A stretch of DNA of 64,000 nucleotides from contig CAJQUW010007419.1 in assembly GCA_907163375.1 (NCBI GenBank), positions 124,001-188,000 on the forward strand. The letters run 5' to 3'. Shown in pieces: positions 22,800 to 32,944 of the stretch. The notes under the pieces were generated by a model, which was not told the DNA's origin, did no database searches, and was given only the letters and a program-made list of their open reading frames with translations. The stretch is from Prostheceraeus crozeri. Taxonomy: Eukaryota > Platyhelminthes > Polycladida > Euryleptidae. Positions within the stretch are counted from its first letter, which is position 1. The number at the start of each line of letters is the position of its first letter. Both the position numbers and the translations under genes were made by a program.

Positions 22800-23758
22800 T
22801 TCAGTTTTCAATTTGTTTCTGTTTTATGAATTTGAAGGGATGGCAATGGGGTCTCCTTTGGGGCCCACAATGGCTGCTTTTGTCCTCGATATAATTGAGA
22901 GCAATTTTAATAAGTAGGAAGGCAGATTGCCAATCTACTATCTTCACTATGTCGATGGTTGTTTTATGATCTTTCATATAAGCGACCAAGAGGCTAAAGG
23001 TTTCTTGATCTGCGTAAATAAATTGGATCAAAACATTCAGTTCACTTGTGAAGAAATTGTCGAAAAGTCTCACTTTTCTTGATGCCAAATTCACTCTCAG
23101 AAATAGCAAACCTACAATTGACTTTCATATAAAAGACGGTAATCTATACTCCTTCTGGTGCATATGCACCAATCAGTTACAAGACAGCAACCATTCGCTC
23201 TTTGTTCTATAGATCATTAAGAATTTGCTCAGAGAGTCATTAGTATTAAAAAGGCTGCTTCTCGTTTTCGCAGCATCTTCAAGTTGAATGGTTTTACGGA
23301 CGACCTGATTGATCGTATCAAAAAAGAAAGTTGAACAGGGTATTCGAAATGCATGCAAATCTGAAAAAGAAGAAAAAAATTAAAGTCTATTGGTCCAATC
23401 CGTTCATTCAGGAAGGCTCAAAAGAGCAACAGTCTAAAATTGAGAAATTAATCTGCTGCCTTCAGAATTCTGAAATGATAGTTGCTAAACCCTAGAACTT
23501 CTAAATTAAAGGAATTCTTTCATAACAAAGATCTTATCTCTTGTGGCGTCAAATCGAATATTTCTTATCAATATAGTTGTGACCGCTGTTCTATGCGGTA
23601 CGTCGGTGCCACTAAGAGACACCTCAATGCTCGCATCAGTGAGCATTTGCGTGGATATCCCTGTGTTACAGAGATGTCTATGTACGAGCATAGCGCCAAG
23701 ACTGAAGACTTCACTATTGTTGGTCGCTTCCGACAGCCATTAATTATTGAATCCACAA
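22800..23758 (+). pseudogene. Penelope-like retroelement: reverse transcriptase and GIY-YIG endonuclease, broken
   Basis: Plus-strand translation shows F-E-G-M-A-M-G-S-P-L-G-P-T-M-A (about 22834-22880), the Penelope-type RT motif G-x-A-M-G-S-P-L. Next is H-Y-V-D-G-C-F-M-I-F (about 22946-22975), the catalytic Y-V-D-D box with its second Asp changed to Gly. After about 500 worn bases, the frame 23482-23758 encodes a GIY-YIG domain: a C-x2-C pair, then R-Y-V-G-A-T-K-R-H-L-N-A-R-I-S-E-H. RT followed by GIY-YIG is the diagnostic order of endonuclease-bearing Penelope-like elements, which copy RNA into DNA at nicked chromosomal sites. Several stops and frame changes make it inactive. It is 5'-truncated. 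Confidence 0.85.
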
Positions 23759-23792
23759 CATATATATATATATATATATATACATATACAGT
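23759..23792. repeat. (TA)n microsatellite
   Basis: An alternating T-A tract of about 25 bases directly follows the GIY-YIG coding part and separates it from the foldback at 23799. Confidence 0.9.
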
Positions 23793-23798
23793 ATACAT

Positions 23799-23980
23799 CA
23801 AAATAATTAAAGTAGGAAAAGGCCAATAAAAAAAGATGTTATTTCTGATGATATTTCGATTGACTCTTTATCAAATCAGATGGAAAAAAATAAAGAAAAA
23901 AACGATTTGATAAAGAGTCAATCGAAATATCATCAGAAATAACATCTTTTTTATTGGCCTTGTCTACCTTAATTATTTTG
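23799..23980. repeat. foldback with near-perfect arms of about 80 bp
   Basis: The left arm (23799-23878) and right arm (23904-23980) pair with very few mismatches around an A-rich centre of about 25 bases. Each arm contains TTGATAAAGAG, then TCAATCGAAATATC, reminiscent of the spaced T-G-A-N-R-A...G-A-A-A core of the hammerhead-like motifs nearby but too degenerate to call. It lies immediately 3' of the Penelope-like coding part and may be an inverted copy of that element's terminal repeat. Confidence 0.85.
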
Positions 23981-24028
23981 AACTGATCGGCCAATGGCGA
24001 ATTTTATTATTAATATATATATATATAT

Positions 24029-24132
24029 AAAGATGAATTAAAAAATCAACGTAGTCTCAAGATTGTTTATTCACGAATTTTCGTCTACGACTTCATCAGG
24101 TGAACGAAGAGTACTTAATTTACTTCGTTCAC

Positions 24133-24134
<2 letters not shown>
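24029..24134 (-). repeat. Penelope-associated terminal repeat unit
   Basis: This unit recurs (first about 45 bp) in the hairpin at 36165-36261. On the minus strand it holds a 13-bp hairpin CAGGTGAACGAAG with its inverse, then the hammerhead-like motif at 24070-24104, then a tail rich in A and T. It lies between two (AT)n tracts. Confidence 0.6.
24070..24104 (-). ncRNA. hammerhead-ribozyme-like motif, second type
   Basis: On the minus strand TTCAC (helix I, 24104-24100) is followed directly by CTGATGA (24099-24093), one extra A, GTC-GTA-GAC (3-bp helix II), GAAA (24082-24079), ATTC, then GTGAA (24074-24070), which closes helix I perfectly. The cleavage triplet would be TTC. Helix III is reduced to about one pair, as in hammerheads thought to act as dimers. 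As at 22045-22100, one unpaired base precedes helix II. The shared oddity and the neighbouring Penelope-like coding region support a common origin. Activity is untested. Confidence 0.5.
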
Positions 24135-24192
<58 letters not shown>

Positions 24193-24212
24193 ATATATAT
24201 GTGTATGTATAT
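24135..24212. repeat. (AT)n microsatellite
   Basis: An uninterrupted A-T alternation of about 54 bases, then a degenerate tail with TG interruptions. Confidence 0.95.
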
Positions 24213-24274
24213 AAATAATCACTATCACGCCAGACCGGATTCGCCTGGTTAAATACTGGCTTCTCGAGGGCTTC

Positions 24275-24360
24275 TCATTGATATAATTTTCATCCAGGAA
24301 AATAATTACCGGCTTCGTGGAACTTATTGACCTGTGGACATAGAAAGCCTTACAATATCA
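24275..24360 (-). repeat. dispersed repeat, matches 39040-39125
   Basis: About 80 bp matches 39040-39125 in inverse orientation with roughly one mismatch in eight. Both contain AATAAGTTCCACGAAGC (one or two differences) followed by GGTAATTATTTTCCTGG. The function is unknown. It is probably a fragment of an uncharacterised transposon. Confidence 0.7.
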
Positions 24361-24519
24361 TGCATGCATCATAATGCAGTATAAAGTGTGGACTTGGAAT
24401 AATCCTAATAATTGCAATGATATGGATGCACCAAATATTCACCTTCCAACATGGTTACTATTGAAAATACAATACACGAACGATTATGATTTCCTTGAAA
24501 GAAGAGCCGTCAAAGCCAA

Positions 24520-25219
24520 TCAATGTGTAGCGTGGAGTCAGACAGGGAAGTGTCCTATCCACATTCTTATTCTCCATCTTCAATAACGACATATTGAATG
24601 AAATACAGACCTTTGTTTATGCCTTAAAATTTCAAGGCATCTCATTTGCACCATTTGCTCATGCTGATGATATAAATCTTGTGAGTGCTTCATCTTTGCA
24701 TGAACAAGCAACTAACAATTGCTAAAGGGTACACTGACTGCTGCCGGATTAAATTCAACCCATTGAGAACAGTGATCTTAACAAGTAATGCTCCTGACAA
24801 TCACAGCTTTTCGCTTGGAAACTATAATTTACAAAGAATGCAAAATTTCAAATTTCTAGGAGTTGTTCACTCGGAATATGGCGAAAGTGAGACTCATATA
24901 GCTCAAATTGGCCAAATTCAAGCGTGCTTTCTTCAGTCTAAGCCAATATGGAATGTATGAAGGTGGACTTCATCCACACTTACAAAGCAAGGTATACTCG
25001 ACTTCTTTGCAACCAATCTTAAAGTACAATCTACACACCCTCCAAAAATCGAAAGCTGATTGGAACAGGATCACAAAAAGTGACAGCTACTTCTGTAATC
25101 GAATAATGGGACAAGGGAAGTATGCTCACCATCATATCACGAGGAAAGTACTTAGCATCAGAGAACCAGAACAACTCACTACTACAGTAGCATTAGTACT
25201 ATGTAGTATTTCCAAATAA
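24520..25219 (+). pseudogene. LINE reverse transcriptase fragment, broken
   Basis: Plus-strand frames give G-V-R-Q-G-S-V-L-S-T-F-L-F-S-I-F-N-N-D (about 24530-24590), then F-A-P-F-A-H-A-D-D-I-N-L-V-S-A (about 24645-24690, the catalytic A-D-D box). Next is F-K-F-L-G-V-V near 24847 and a thumb-like stretch to 25219 ending in I-T-R-K-V-L-S-I-R-E. The order matches the RT palm and thumb of non-LTR retrotransposons. At least three frame changes or stops separate the pieces, and the endonuclease is missing. It differs from the copy at 6010-6925. The clade is not resolved. Confidence 0.75.
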
Positions 25220-25244
25220 AAGTTTATTACCGCATAGTTTGCAA

Positions 25245-26840
25245 TGCTTCCACCATAGCTGAGCGAACTGTTTATGTTATTTGAAACACGAGACGCGAAG
25301 TGTTTTAAGCACAGAATTAAATATTTTGTTTATCTGCTTCGGTTTGGCAGAAGTGCGATTAATACGAAATCAACGGCACATCGCGGAACTTACTATGTGC
25401 GCAAAAAGGAATTCATAATACCTTAGGAAGATAGGAAAAAAGTCGTGCGTCGCTTACGGATTAATGTGAGTTCCAGCAAAGTGTCTCGATTTCCAAATTC
25501 CTTCAGATTCGAAGCATTCAGATCATCGATCACAAGTTTTCTCGATAATGTTCGCCCTTCCGATCATTATTAAAGAAAGTAGCAAGCGTACGAAAATTAG
25601 TTCACTTGATGTGTTTACATCCTCTCCTCGACATTTCTCACTGCATAGTGCATCCACTGAATCGAATGTGTGTTTTGGTGTGTGCGAAGTGATGTCACAG
25701 CAAGCACGCATCTCTCACTGGCTCTGGTGTCCTCTGCTGACAGCTTATTGTTTGCCATTTCCAATAGCAAGCAATACGCGAATTATCGATTCGAGAAGGA
25801 GCAAGTTGTCTATTTCTGTGATGTGCCATTTCGATATTAAAGTTAGATATGATTATTTCTTTCCGAAGCGCGCGCAGATGAATCTAATTCTGTGGTTTTG
25901 AGTAACGTAGACAGTGATTTCAATTACAGATGGAAAGACGATAGGCTATGCGGTATTATATTTCCTGCACGATATTGAGTTCTTGCACTAGTGTGAAGAA
26001 CTGCAATTATATCTCAATGCATTCAATACGTAGATTGCCAGTGCAAGAACAACTTTTTAAATGCACTAATAAAAATACAAATAACTGCAATATCATACTG
26101 GAAATAAAGCCGCTCTGAAGACTCTTTCTTTCTGAGACTCCGATTGGAAAGATTCAAGGAGAATATTTTTATGATTTTAAAGGGAAATAAAGTAGAGAGA
26201 GATAGCCTTTTAGGCCGAATCATCACATTTGGGTTTGACTCTATTGTTGCCAGTCATTCATCGACAAAATGCACAATTTCAGAAAACTATGCATGTACTT
26301 GCTTATCTGATAATATTGACTCCTTACTTTTCCTTTTATGTAAACGGGAACCCGACTCAATAATTTATTATTCAAATTTTGCTGTCTACCGTTTTGTCGT
26401 AACCGCTATCTCTGTTGTTCATTGTTATTTCTTCTATTGAAGGTAAATAAAACACTCATACTTTTGCTCATTATACCTGTACTTCCTGCATACGGTAGCT
26501 TTCAGTACTATCACCATAATTGAACGAACTGTCTATTTTATTTGAATCACGAGACGCGAAAACAGTGAGTTGAATTACAAGTGAAAGCACGCTAAGCTAT
26601 GCGGTATTATATTTCCTGCATGATATAGAGTTCTTGGCACTAGTGCGAGGAACTGCATTGATATCTCAATACATTCAATACACAGATTGTTTATGCAAGA
26701 ATCGCTTTTTAAATGCACTGATCAAAGTGTAGAGAATTGCAGTATCTTGATGGAAATTGAATTTTTGGCACAAATGCGAGGAACCACTCTGATATCTCAA
26801 TGTCTGATTCACCCACAGGAGCTGCATTGTCAAAGCACGG
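25245..26840. repeat. local segmental/tandem duplication
   Basis: The sequence around 25245-25300 plus 25905-26070 recurs at 26505-26725 (shared phrases GAGACGCGAA, GCTATGCGGTATTATATTTC and TTTTTAAATGCACT). A third, weaker copy of part of the unit (TTGGCACAAATGCGAGGAAC) lies at 26768-26840, giving a unit of about 130 bp. The first copy is split by the MITE at 25310-25894, and the second is close to the unfilled site. Confidence 0.75.
25310..25894 (+). mobile_element. MITE-A, full-length copy (585 bp)
   Basis: It starts CACAGAATTA and ends TAATTCTGTG, an inverted terminus of 10-11 bp. Flanking 8-mers are GTTTTAAG and GTTTTGAG (one mismatch). The left 270 bp match the copies at 55179 and 56404, while the right 235 bp match the fragment at 1095-1330. 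The family therefore has at least two right halves. The 117-codon frame 25548-25901 has no domain and overruns the element, so it is not a gene. The downstream duplication at 26505-26725 lacks the insert and supports the borders. Confidence 0.88.
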
Positions 26841-28768
26841 AATAAAGTGCAAAGAGATGTGATATCATCACACTGGAAAATATTTTATAATGATATCATT
26901 TCATTTTTAAAATGATGATATCATTCTGTATCATTTAATATTTTATAATGAAGATATGCCATTTTCAGTGAAATATACGTAAGCATACACCGTAAATAGA
27001 TCTAGTCATACGATGCGAATTTTTCGATTTACACTGCTACCATGCTACTTTTACTGCTCTTAGCAATGAAATTAAAATTAGATTGCATGCAGCATCGATA
27101 TATTCCAAGTAATGGAGGACCGAAGAAAACAGTTTAGTCATACAAGGCTTCTTGCATATCAAACTTTAGGTAGGGCATAGGGCCTATACATTAGACATCG
27201 CAAGCTTTGATTCAAGCTTTATACATTCGAATTACAAACATGCCTACAATATGCAGTTGGTTAGACCAACAGTATTTGAAGGACGAAAAAAGGGGCTGAG
27301 AATATTTACATTACAGTCAAGACTTCAAAAACATCAAGACAGTTATTATTGAGTTCAATGTTCAATCACAGCCTGGAAGTCTCAAGTAACCAGCAATATG
27401 TGAGATGTACACTGTACATGGTCTTTATTAACCAGAATCTTAATTATCCAAGTCCAAAATGCCGAGCTTTGACCGTACTCGTATTTACTCGTATTACTCG
27501 TATTACTCGTATTTACTCGGTCTTTATTAACAGAATCTTAATTATCCATTCCAAAATGTCGAGCTTTGACCGTACTTGTATTATCAAATTTCAATGTGTG
27601 AGTCACATCTGTTTCTTAGCACACCTGTGGTCCCTCACTATTTGACAATCTGTGGGATAGACAGACTGACATACAATAGCCTGCTGCTTTTCTCTACCTG
27701 AATCAACCAGTGAGGAAGGACATGGGTAGAACAAACGAAAGAGACTAATTTGCTTCAATACAAAATGCGAAGAATCTATGATTAGAAAATATAATGGAAC
27801 AAAAATTGTTGATGATATCATTTTATATCATTTTTCAAAAATAAAATTTTTCCTCAGAATAAAGTGGTATCATTTTATCATAACCAATCTTTGTCCCTAA
27901 CGCACGCAGTTCCGGCATTCTGAAGAGTGAAAAGGAGATTTATCAATCACAAGAATCATTATGCAAAAGTTTATGCAGTTTTGAAATCGAAAAATCATTT
28001 GAATAATTGCTATGGAGTCATTGAATTCTGCAAATGAATTCTGACAGGTGTATGAAATAATTGCAGTGCAATTAAGTGTATCTAATTGAGAAATTCTTCT
28101 TGTTGAATTGGACAATCATTGGAGTTCTAATCAAACTTATCTTTGCATTTTATATTTTAAATTTCTATATCTTTATAATACAATAATTATAATATAATTA
28201 TACATGTCATAATTTTCATACCTGTCTATATTTTGCAACATCTGCAAATACTCATGCCTGTAGTTTTATAGTGACGGACATACGATGTCCCTGTACTGTG
28301 TATCAATGATTAATTGTTCAATGTTCAGATGTGCTTCTTTTAGAAAACAAACAGGGAAAGATATGTAGCCATCTCTCTACTGAGGGCATTTTTCATAGCC
28401 TATCGAACTCTCTGAAATTTCTTCAATCAGTTAACTCAAGATTTTCGATCTGACATGAAGACTTAACATGTTTGACTTTTGCTTCACGCTAGACCCAACC
28501 GAAAGCTTAAATTCATTCACATCGGGAAAGGTGCAAGTTCGGCCCAATTGCATGGACACGCGTCTTGATGTTAGCAGCAATATTCTTAAGTTAACTTAAT
28601 TCTTCAAGTTTCTGATTGAAAACTAATGTTCTCGTGAGGATACATCAAGAGACGCCGCGTCCTGCGTAAAGGGAGCTTTAGAATTATTCCAAATCGTTGA
28701 CAAGATCTTTTGATTGGCATTGAATGAAATGAGATAAATTATGGATCAAATTGCCATGCAAAACATGT
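26841..28768. other. non-coding stretch with a small tandem repeat
   Basis: A block of about 65 bp (27420-27489) recurs at 27519-27583 (GTCTTTATTAAC through GAGCTTTGACCGTAC), joined by ACTCGTATT repeats. No gene is supported. Confidence 0.55.
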
Positions 28769-28840
28769 GCGGCAGACAGGACTCGAACCTACGACCCCAG
28801 GTTGACTAGATTTACGCTCTATCAACTGAGTTACGACCGC
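28769..28840 (-). repeat. tRNA-derived SINE head (degenerate tRNA)
   Basis: On the minus strand 72 bases fold like a tRNA: a 7-bp acceptor GCGGTCG/CTGCCGC with one mismatch and one wobble; an A-box-like TAACTCAGTTGATAGAGCG; and a T arm GTAGG-TTCGAGT-CCTGT containing the B box GGTTCGAGTCC. The expected anticodon stem (TAAAT/ACCTG) does not pair, so this is not a working tRNA. Pol III promoter boxes with a broken anticodon arm are typical of tRNA-derived SINEs. The SINE tail is not delimited. A tRNA pseudogene is the alternative. Confidence 0.65.
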
Positions 28841-28994
28841 TGACGTGCGATCGATGTCAACAGGCAGGATTAAGCCATCAACATCGGACATCAGTGTCAT
28901 AGCAATTATAATCAGTGAAAAATATTTCTTCATAATTGTGACTCGTCATATTAAGAAGACTTGTATCGCAATTCAAGTCATGTGAAAGATGTAC

Positions 28995-29040
28995 GGTTGG
29001 TGGAACTCAAACCTAGGACCCCAGGCTATACAGAGCTGTC
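28995..29040 (-). repeat. second tRNA-like B-box fragment
   Basis: The minus strand carries CCTGGGGTCCTAGGTTTGAG followed by TTCC, matching the 3' half of the tRNA-like sequence 200 bp away (CCTGGGGTCGTAGGTTCGAG). The 5' half with the A box is absent. It is probably a truncated copy of the same SINE. Confidence 0.55.
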
Positions 29041-30949
29041 GCAATGATTTATAATTTCCTGTATGACATGTGGTCCTCAAAACTAAACATACTCTTGATG
29101 TTCTACTTCAACGATGACCTTCAATACCATAGTAAGATGTCTTAAAACATATTGAAGATATCTTGAAATCTTCGAGACATAAACTATTTTAACCGTCTGA
29201 ATCGATTAGATGACTTATGTACTTCAATTCGTACACGAATTGTTTGAATCAATCCACAAATTAGGAGAAAAGGGGAGATACGAAAAAGTCTTCCCGTGGC
29301 CGTAAGACGCGGTCGGCAAAGGAGCTCATTTTATTTTCAGAATATATTATCTCATGATAAGGATGGGTCATTAACTGCCCAATTACCGCATTAAAATTCT
29401 GTGGCTGGTCATTTAGCGCCCTATTTTCATCTTAACCAATAGTTTACAGCCACGAATTGGTATGATAATCGAATATAAACCGCCACAATACAATTAATAT
29501 TATAACGGCAACCGCAACCATCACTTGCATATATCAATTGAGGCCGATCGTTTACCGAATAATTTCAACCTTAAATTTTCGTGTCTGTATCCACACATAG
29601 GGAATAATTTCGTCGAAGGTGCATTAAACAACATATATTCAAGAACTAAAAACGTCATATTTTCATTAGTCTCGCTTGCTCTCTTGAATGAAATGCAACA
29701 AGTAATGTGATATGAAAATGTAATCATGATTTATTCGCTTTAGTATGCACTATATCTACACTTTAAAATGTTCGCGATTGCATCACTGAGCCCGCCGCTC
29801 GTTTCATTGCGTCATAGAACTGTAGATATGTATTTACTGCTAGAAGCGATTGTATCACCATATCACATCACTTGCTGTATTTCACCAAAGAGAACAAGCG
29901 AGGCTAATGAAGATAGGAGTTTTTCGCTTACGAATTACATTTAATAGCTGTTGCAGTCAAAAGTCTTGTTACCGAAATGATTTCGTCTGAATATACAAAA
30001 GACATGAAAGCTTCTCAGATGGCAATAGACTTTAGAAACATCAGTTTGAAATATACGTGCATGTATATTATCTTACGAGTTGTGATGTACTTGTTGCGTC
30101 ATTACTACAGAGTCAAATTGTTATTCAACTCTAAGCAGAAGTTATTCTGTTAGTGTTTCCAAAATTGTGCAAAATTGGGATCGTCCTCTTGAGATTTCGC
30201 AAGCACGAATCAGAAGACATGCTGTACTTTCTCATTTTTCATCAATAACCATCCTTTCGTCTTGGCATTATCTTCATGTGGATAGTGAAATAATTTCTAA
30301 CTTCGGAAATATATTCTCTTACACTTCTGCGAAAAATGAACATCATTTATTTGGAAGGGTTATCGACTTCGAGGTGTCTGGAAAGTTGTGGAAGAATTCC
30401 CTAAGGATGAGAAGGTAGTAGGCGGAGCGAGATGCTTGTTTTACAAGATGAAAGAGAAAATCATATTGCAGTCGCTTCAATGATCATCCAATTTATTTGA
30501 GGAATGAGAATCTAAAGTAGAAGGTAGTGTGTGAGATCAGCAATCGGCAAGTGATATTTAATTTCACGTGTCCTCCTTCTGATTCAAGCGACTATAAGAC
30601 TAAATATTCAAATATCAAATGATATTTTAGAAATTATTGCAGTAAATGAAATCGTTGGCCCACCACAAATTACGCAGTCTAACAAGGCTGTGGGATTTCA
30701 CTTGTTAGCCTATAATGTTGCCTCTACGGATGCGATAATGATAGCACACACCACACACAATCCACGGTCGATTAAAAGATAAGTAATTGTCACTGAATAA
30801 GCAGTGAGCCTGAGACAGCAGCACACATCGAGATCTTCGTTCGGTCACACACCGCTGTCTCATTGTTACTCATTGATAAATCTCACGAAGAGATGGAGTG
30901 AACTAAATTTCTCAAGCCTGCCAACTTATAAACTAAGACTCTGACGGAG
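29041..30949. other. stretch without supported genes
   Basis: Short frames only, and no recognised domain or repeat ends. Confidence 0.45.
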
Positions 30950-31142
30950 CAACATTAACGAGAAAAACTTATGCGCAATGATCTGAATTCTTCAAATCTG
31001 AACTCTGCAGGAATCGCGGCAATCGAAGCATTTTGGAGGAATTCACAGCAATCCGCAAGTGACGCACGACTGTTTTTCCTATCTCTGCAGTAAGGTGCTA
31101 GGAATTCCTTTTTGCTCACTTAATAAGTTCCAATAGTTTTAA
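30950..31142 (-). mobile_element. MITE-A fragment
   Basis: About 190 bp matches 56215-56415 (shared TGCGCAATGATCTGAATTCT, then CACAGCAATCCGCAAG and TTTTTCCTATCTCTGCA). Neither terminus is present, so this is an internal remnant in the minus orientation. Confidence 0.75.
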
Positions 31143-32823
31143 TTTTGTCGTCAGTTCCAGCAAACTGAAAGAGTTAAACAATCCAAATTCTGTAGTTGGG
31201 ACATTCTGTGGCCGCCAGTAGTGAAATGTTGGGGCATTCCGTGGCCGCTAGTGGCGACAAGCTTTTTGCCACGAAGTTGCGCGAATATTGAGCAAATTCT
31301 TCGTTTCTTGGCGAATTCGTGGCCTGGCATTTACAGTGTAGTGTGGATAGAGCAGTTTAGGTGCTCTAGTTTGAAAGAAATGCCGAATCATCAACGATAT
31401 TTTGTCACACATTTGCATTTCTCACCTCCAATGTACTCAAGCTGACTATTTCATCGCTGAGACATTGTTAAACTAAAATGTTGACCGCTTACTGTTTCAA
31501 AATTAACAAGATTTTTATTTTTGTGGCATAGATTCGGACTCTAGCTGCCGATAATTTATTCCGTCACTTGTGATATTTGTAATTCATCTCAACTATTTCG
31601 ACTTCTTGATCGAGACATCCACTAAACTCAACTAACTTTCAGATAAGAGATAGTGAAAATGTCACACGGAAAGTTGTACACTGAAAGAATAATCGTCAAA
31701 CAAATGACGGCACGAAACGATTGCTAATTTGGTGTTATTGATGAATAATTGAAGCTTCTGATGCCAATTTTCATCTTACGTTTTTCAAAGTTGGAAATAT
31801 CAGAGTACAGAATTTTCTTTGACGAAATATTATCGGCCTAAAGCGATGAAATATTCATTACAAAGTCATTCAGTTGAGCTTTGACATTTCTCTCATTAAT
31901 TTTGCTTTTTTGTAATTAACAGAATCGTTGGAAAGATTCGACGCAGCTGACAACGACTCAATTCTTGTAATTGAAAAGGGCTTTGTGAAGTAAATTTGAT
32001 CATTTCAAGAGACAGGTTCATGCTTGATGCTAGATTATGAAGAGTAGTGAATTGATTAATTACTAAAACTAAGATGAAGTTCATTTTTGTGTTGTTCCTT
32101 GAACAACAATGATCGGTAATTACCGTATTTTTTGAAACTCTTTATGAAGAGGATATAAAACGTTTCCAAGTGGATTAATGTTTTACAGACTATGTAGAAA
32201 TCCGTTCACAGTCCCTTATTATTTGATACATAATTTACATTAATTATTTAATACATCAATAACATTAGTGACACGCCCTCTATTTCTGTCGCACTTTCCA
32301 TGTTTATTAGTGTTATGCTCTCTAGCAGTTTCTCAGCTAGAACTAGTATCATTATTTTCTCAGCTTCTGTCGTGCTTGAATGGTGGTTTCATAAATTCAT
32401 TTTAGTTCTGGTGAAATGCAGCTCTACAACCACTTTCACTGCTTCCATCTGTGCGTATGGAAGCACTATTTCTGCCATTTTTCTACATCCTCTAAGCTGT
32501 CAAACCCGTTCGATAGGGCTAATTTCTGAATTACTATAAGGAATCTGAATTTTAAATGTTGCAAGTTGTGAGCTTGATGTTGTACCGGGTTGTTTTAGTT
32601 CTACAGACTATCATTGAATTTGTTTGCCCTAAATTACAAATTGAATCGGAAAAGGTATTGAGATGTACAAGATCCAGGGTTCCAGTTTCTCCACTCCTCA
32701 AAATACCTCCCGCTCACAGGAAGCTGTTAACTCTTCATTGGTGAGATTTGCGAGGGCATGAAGATTTCCACGAGTACATCACGTCATCCTTCGGGTGGGG
32801 ACAGGGTTGCGTAAAAACTAAGG
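31143..32823. other. stretch without supported genes
   Basis: A local repeat of CATTCYGTGGCCGCYAGT occurs twice near 31205-31255. Near 32735-32810 the phrase CGTCATCCTTCGGGTGGGGA resembles 3' ends of some invertebrate LINE/SINE elements. No coding region is supported. Confidence 0.35.
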
Positions 32824-32944
32824 TTATTTCAATTTTTTTAATAATCTTTTGAAATAGTGGATCGAGCATTTTGATTGTATATCACACATACAGCCAATCC
32901 AAAGCATTATTCGAAAATCATTGTGAACGTAATTGCATACAGTG

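Noticed and set aside
28769-28840. Functional tRNA gene
   Set aside because: The anticodon stem cannot pair, so only the promoter boxes and acceptor are tRNA-like.
28739-28933. 64-codon minus frame with a hydrophobic start resembling a signal peptide
   Set aside because: It reads through the tRNA-like SINE head, which explains its apparent order.
32735-32815. CTTCGGGTGGGGAC-like phrase as a SINE/LINE tail
   Set aside because: Suggestive of known 3' ends, but only about 80 bp is involved, with no second copy in the window and no boundary.
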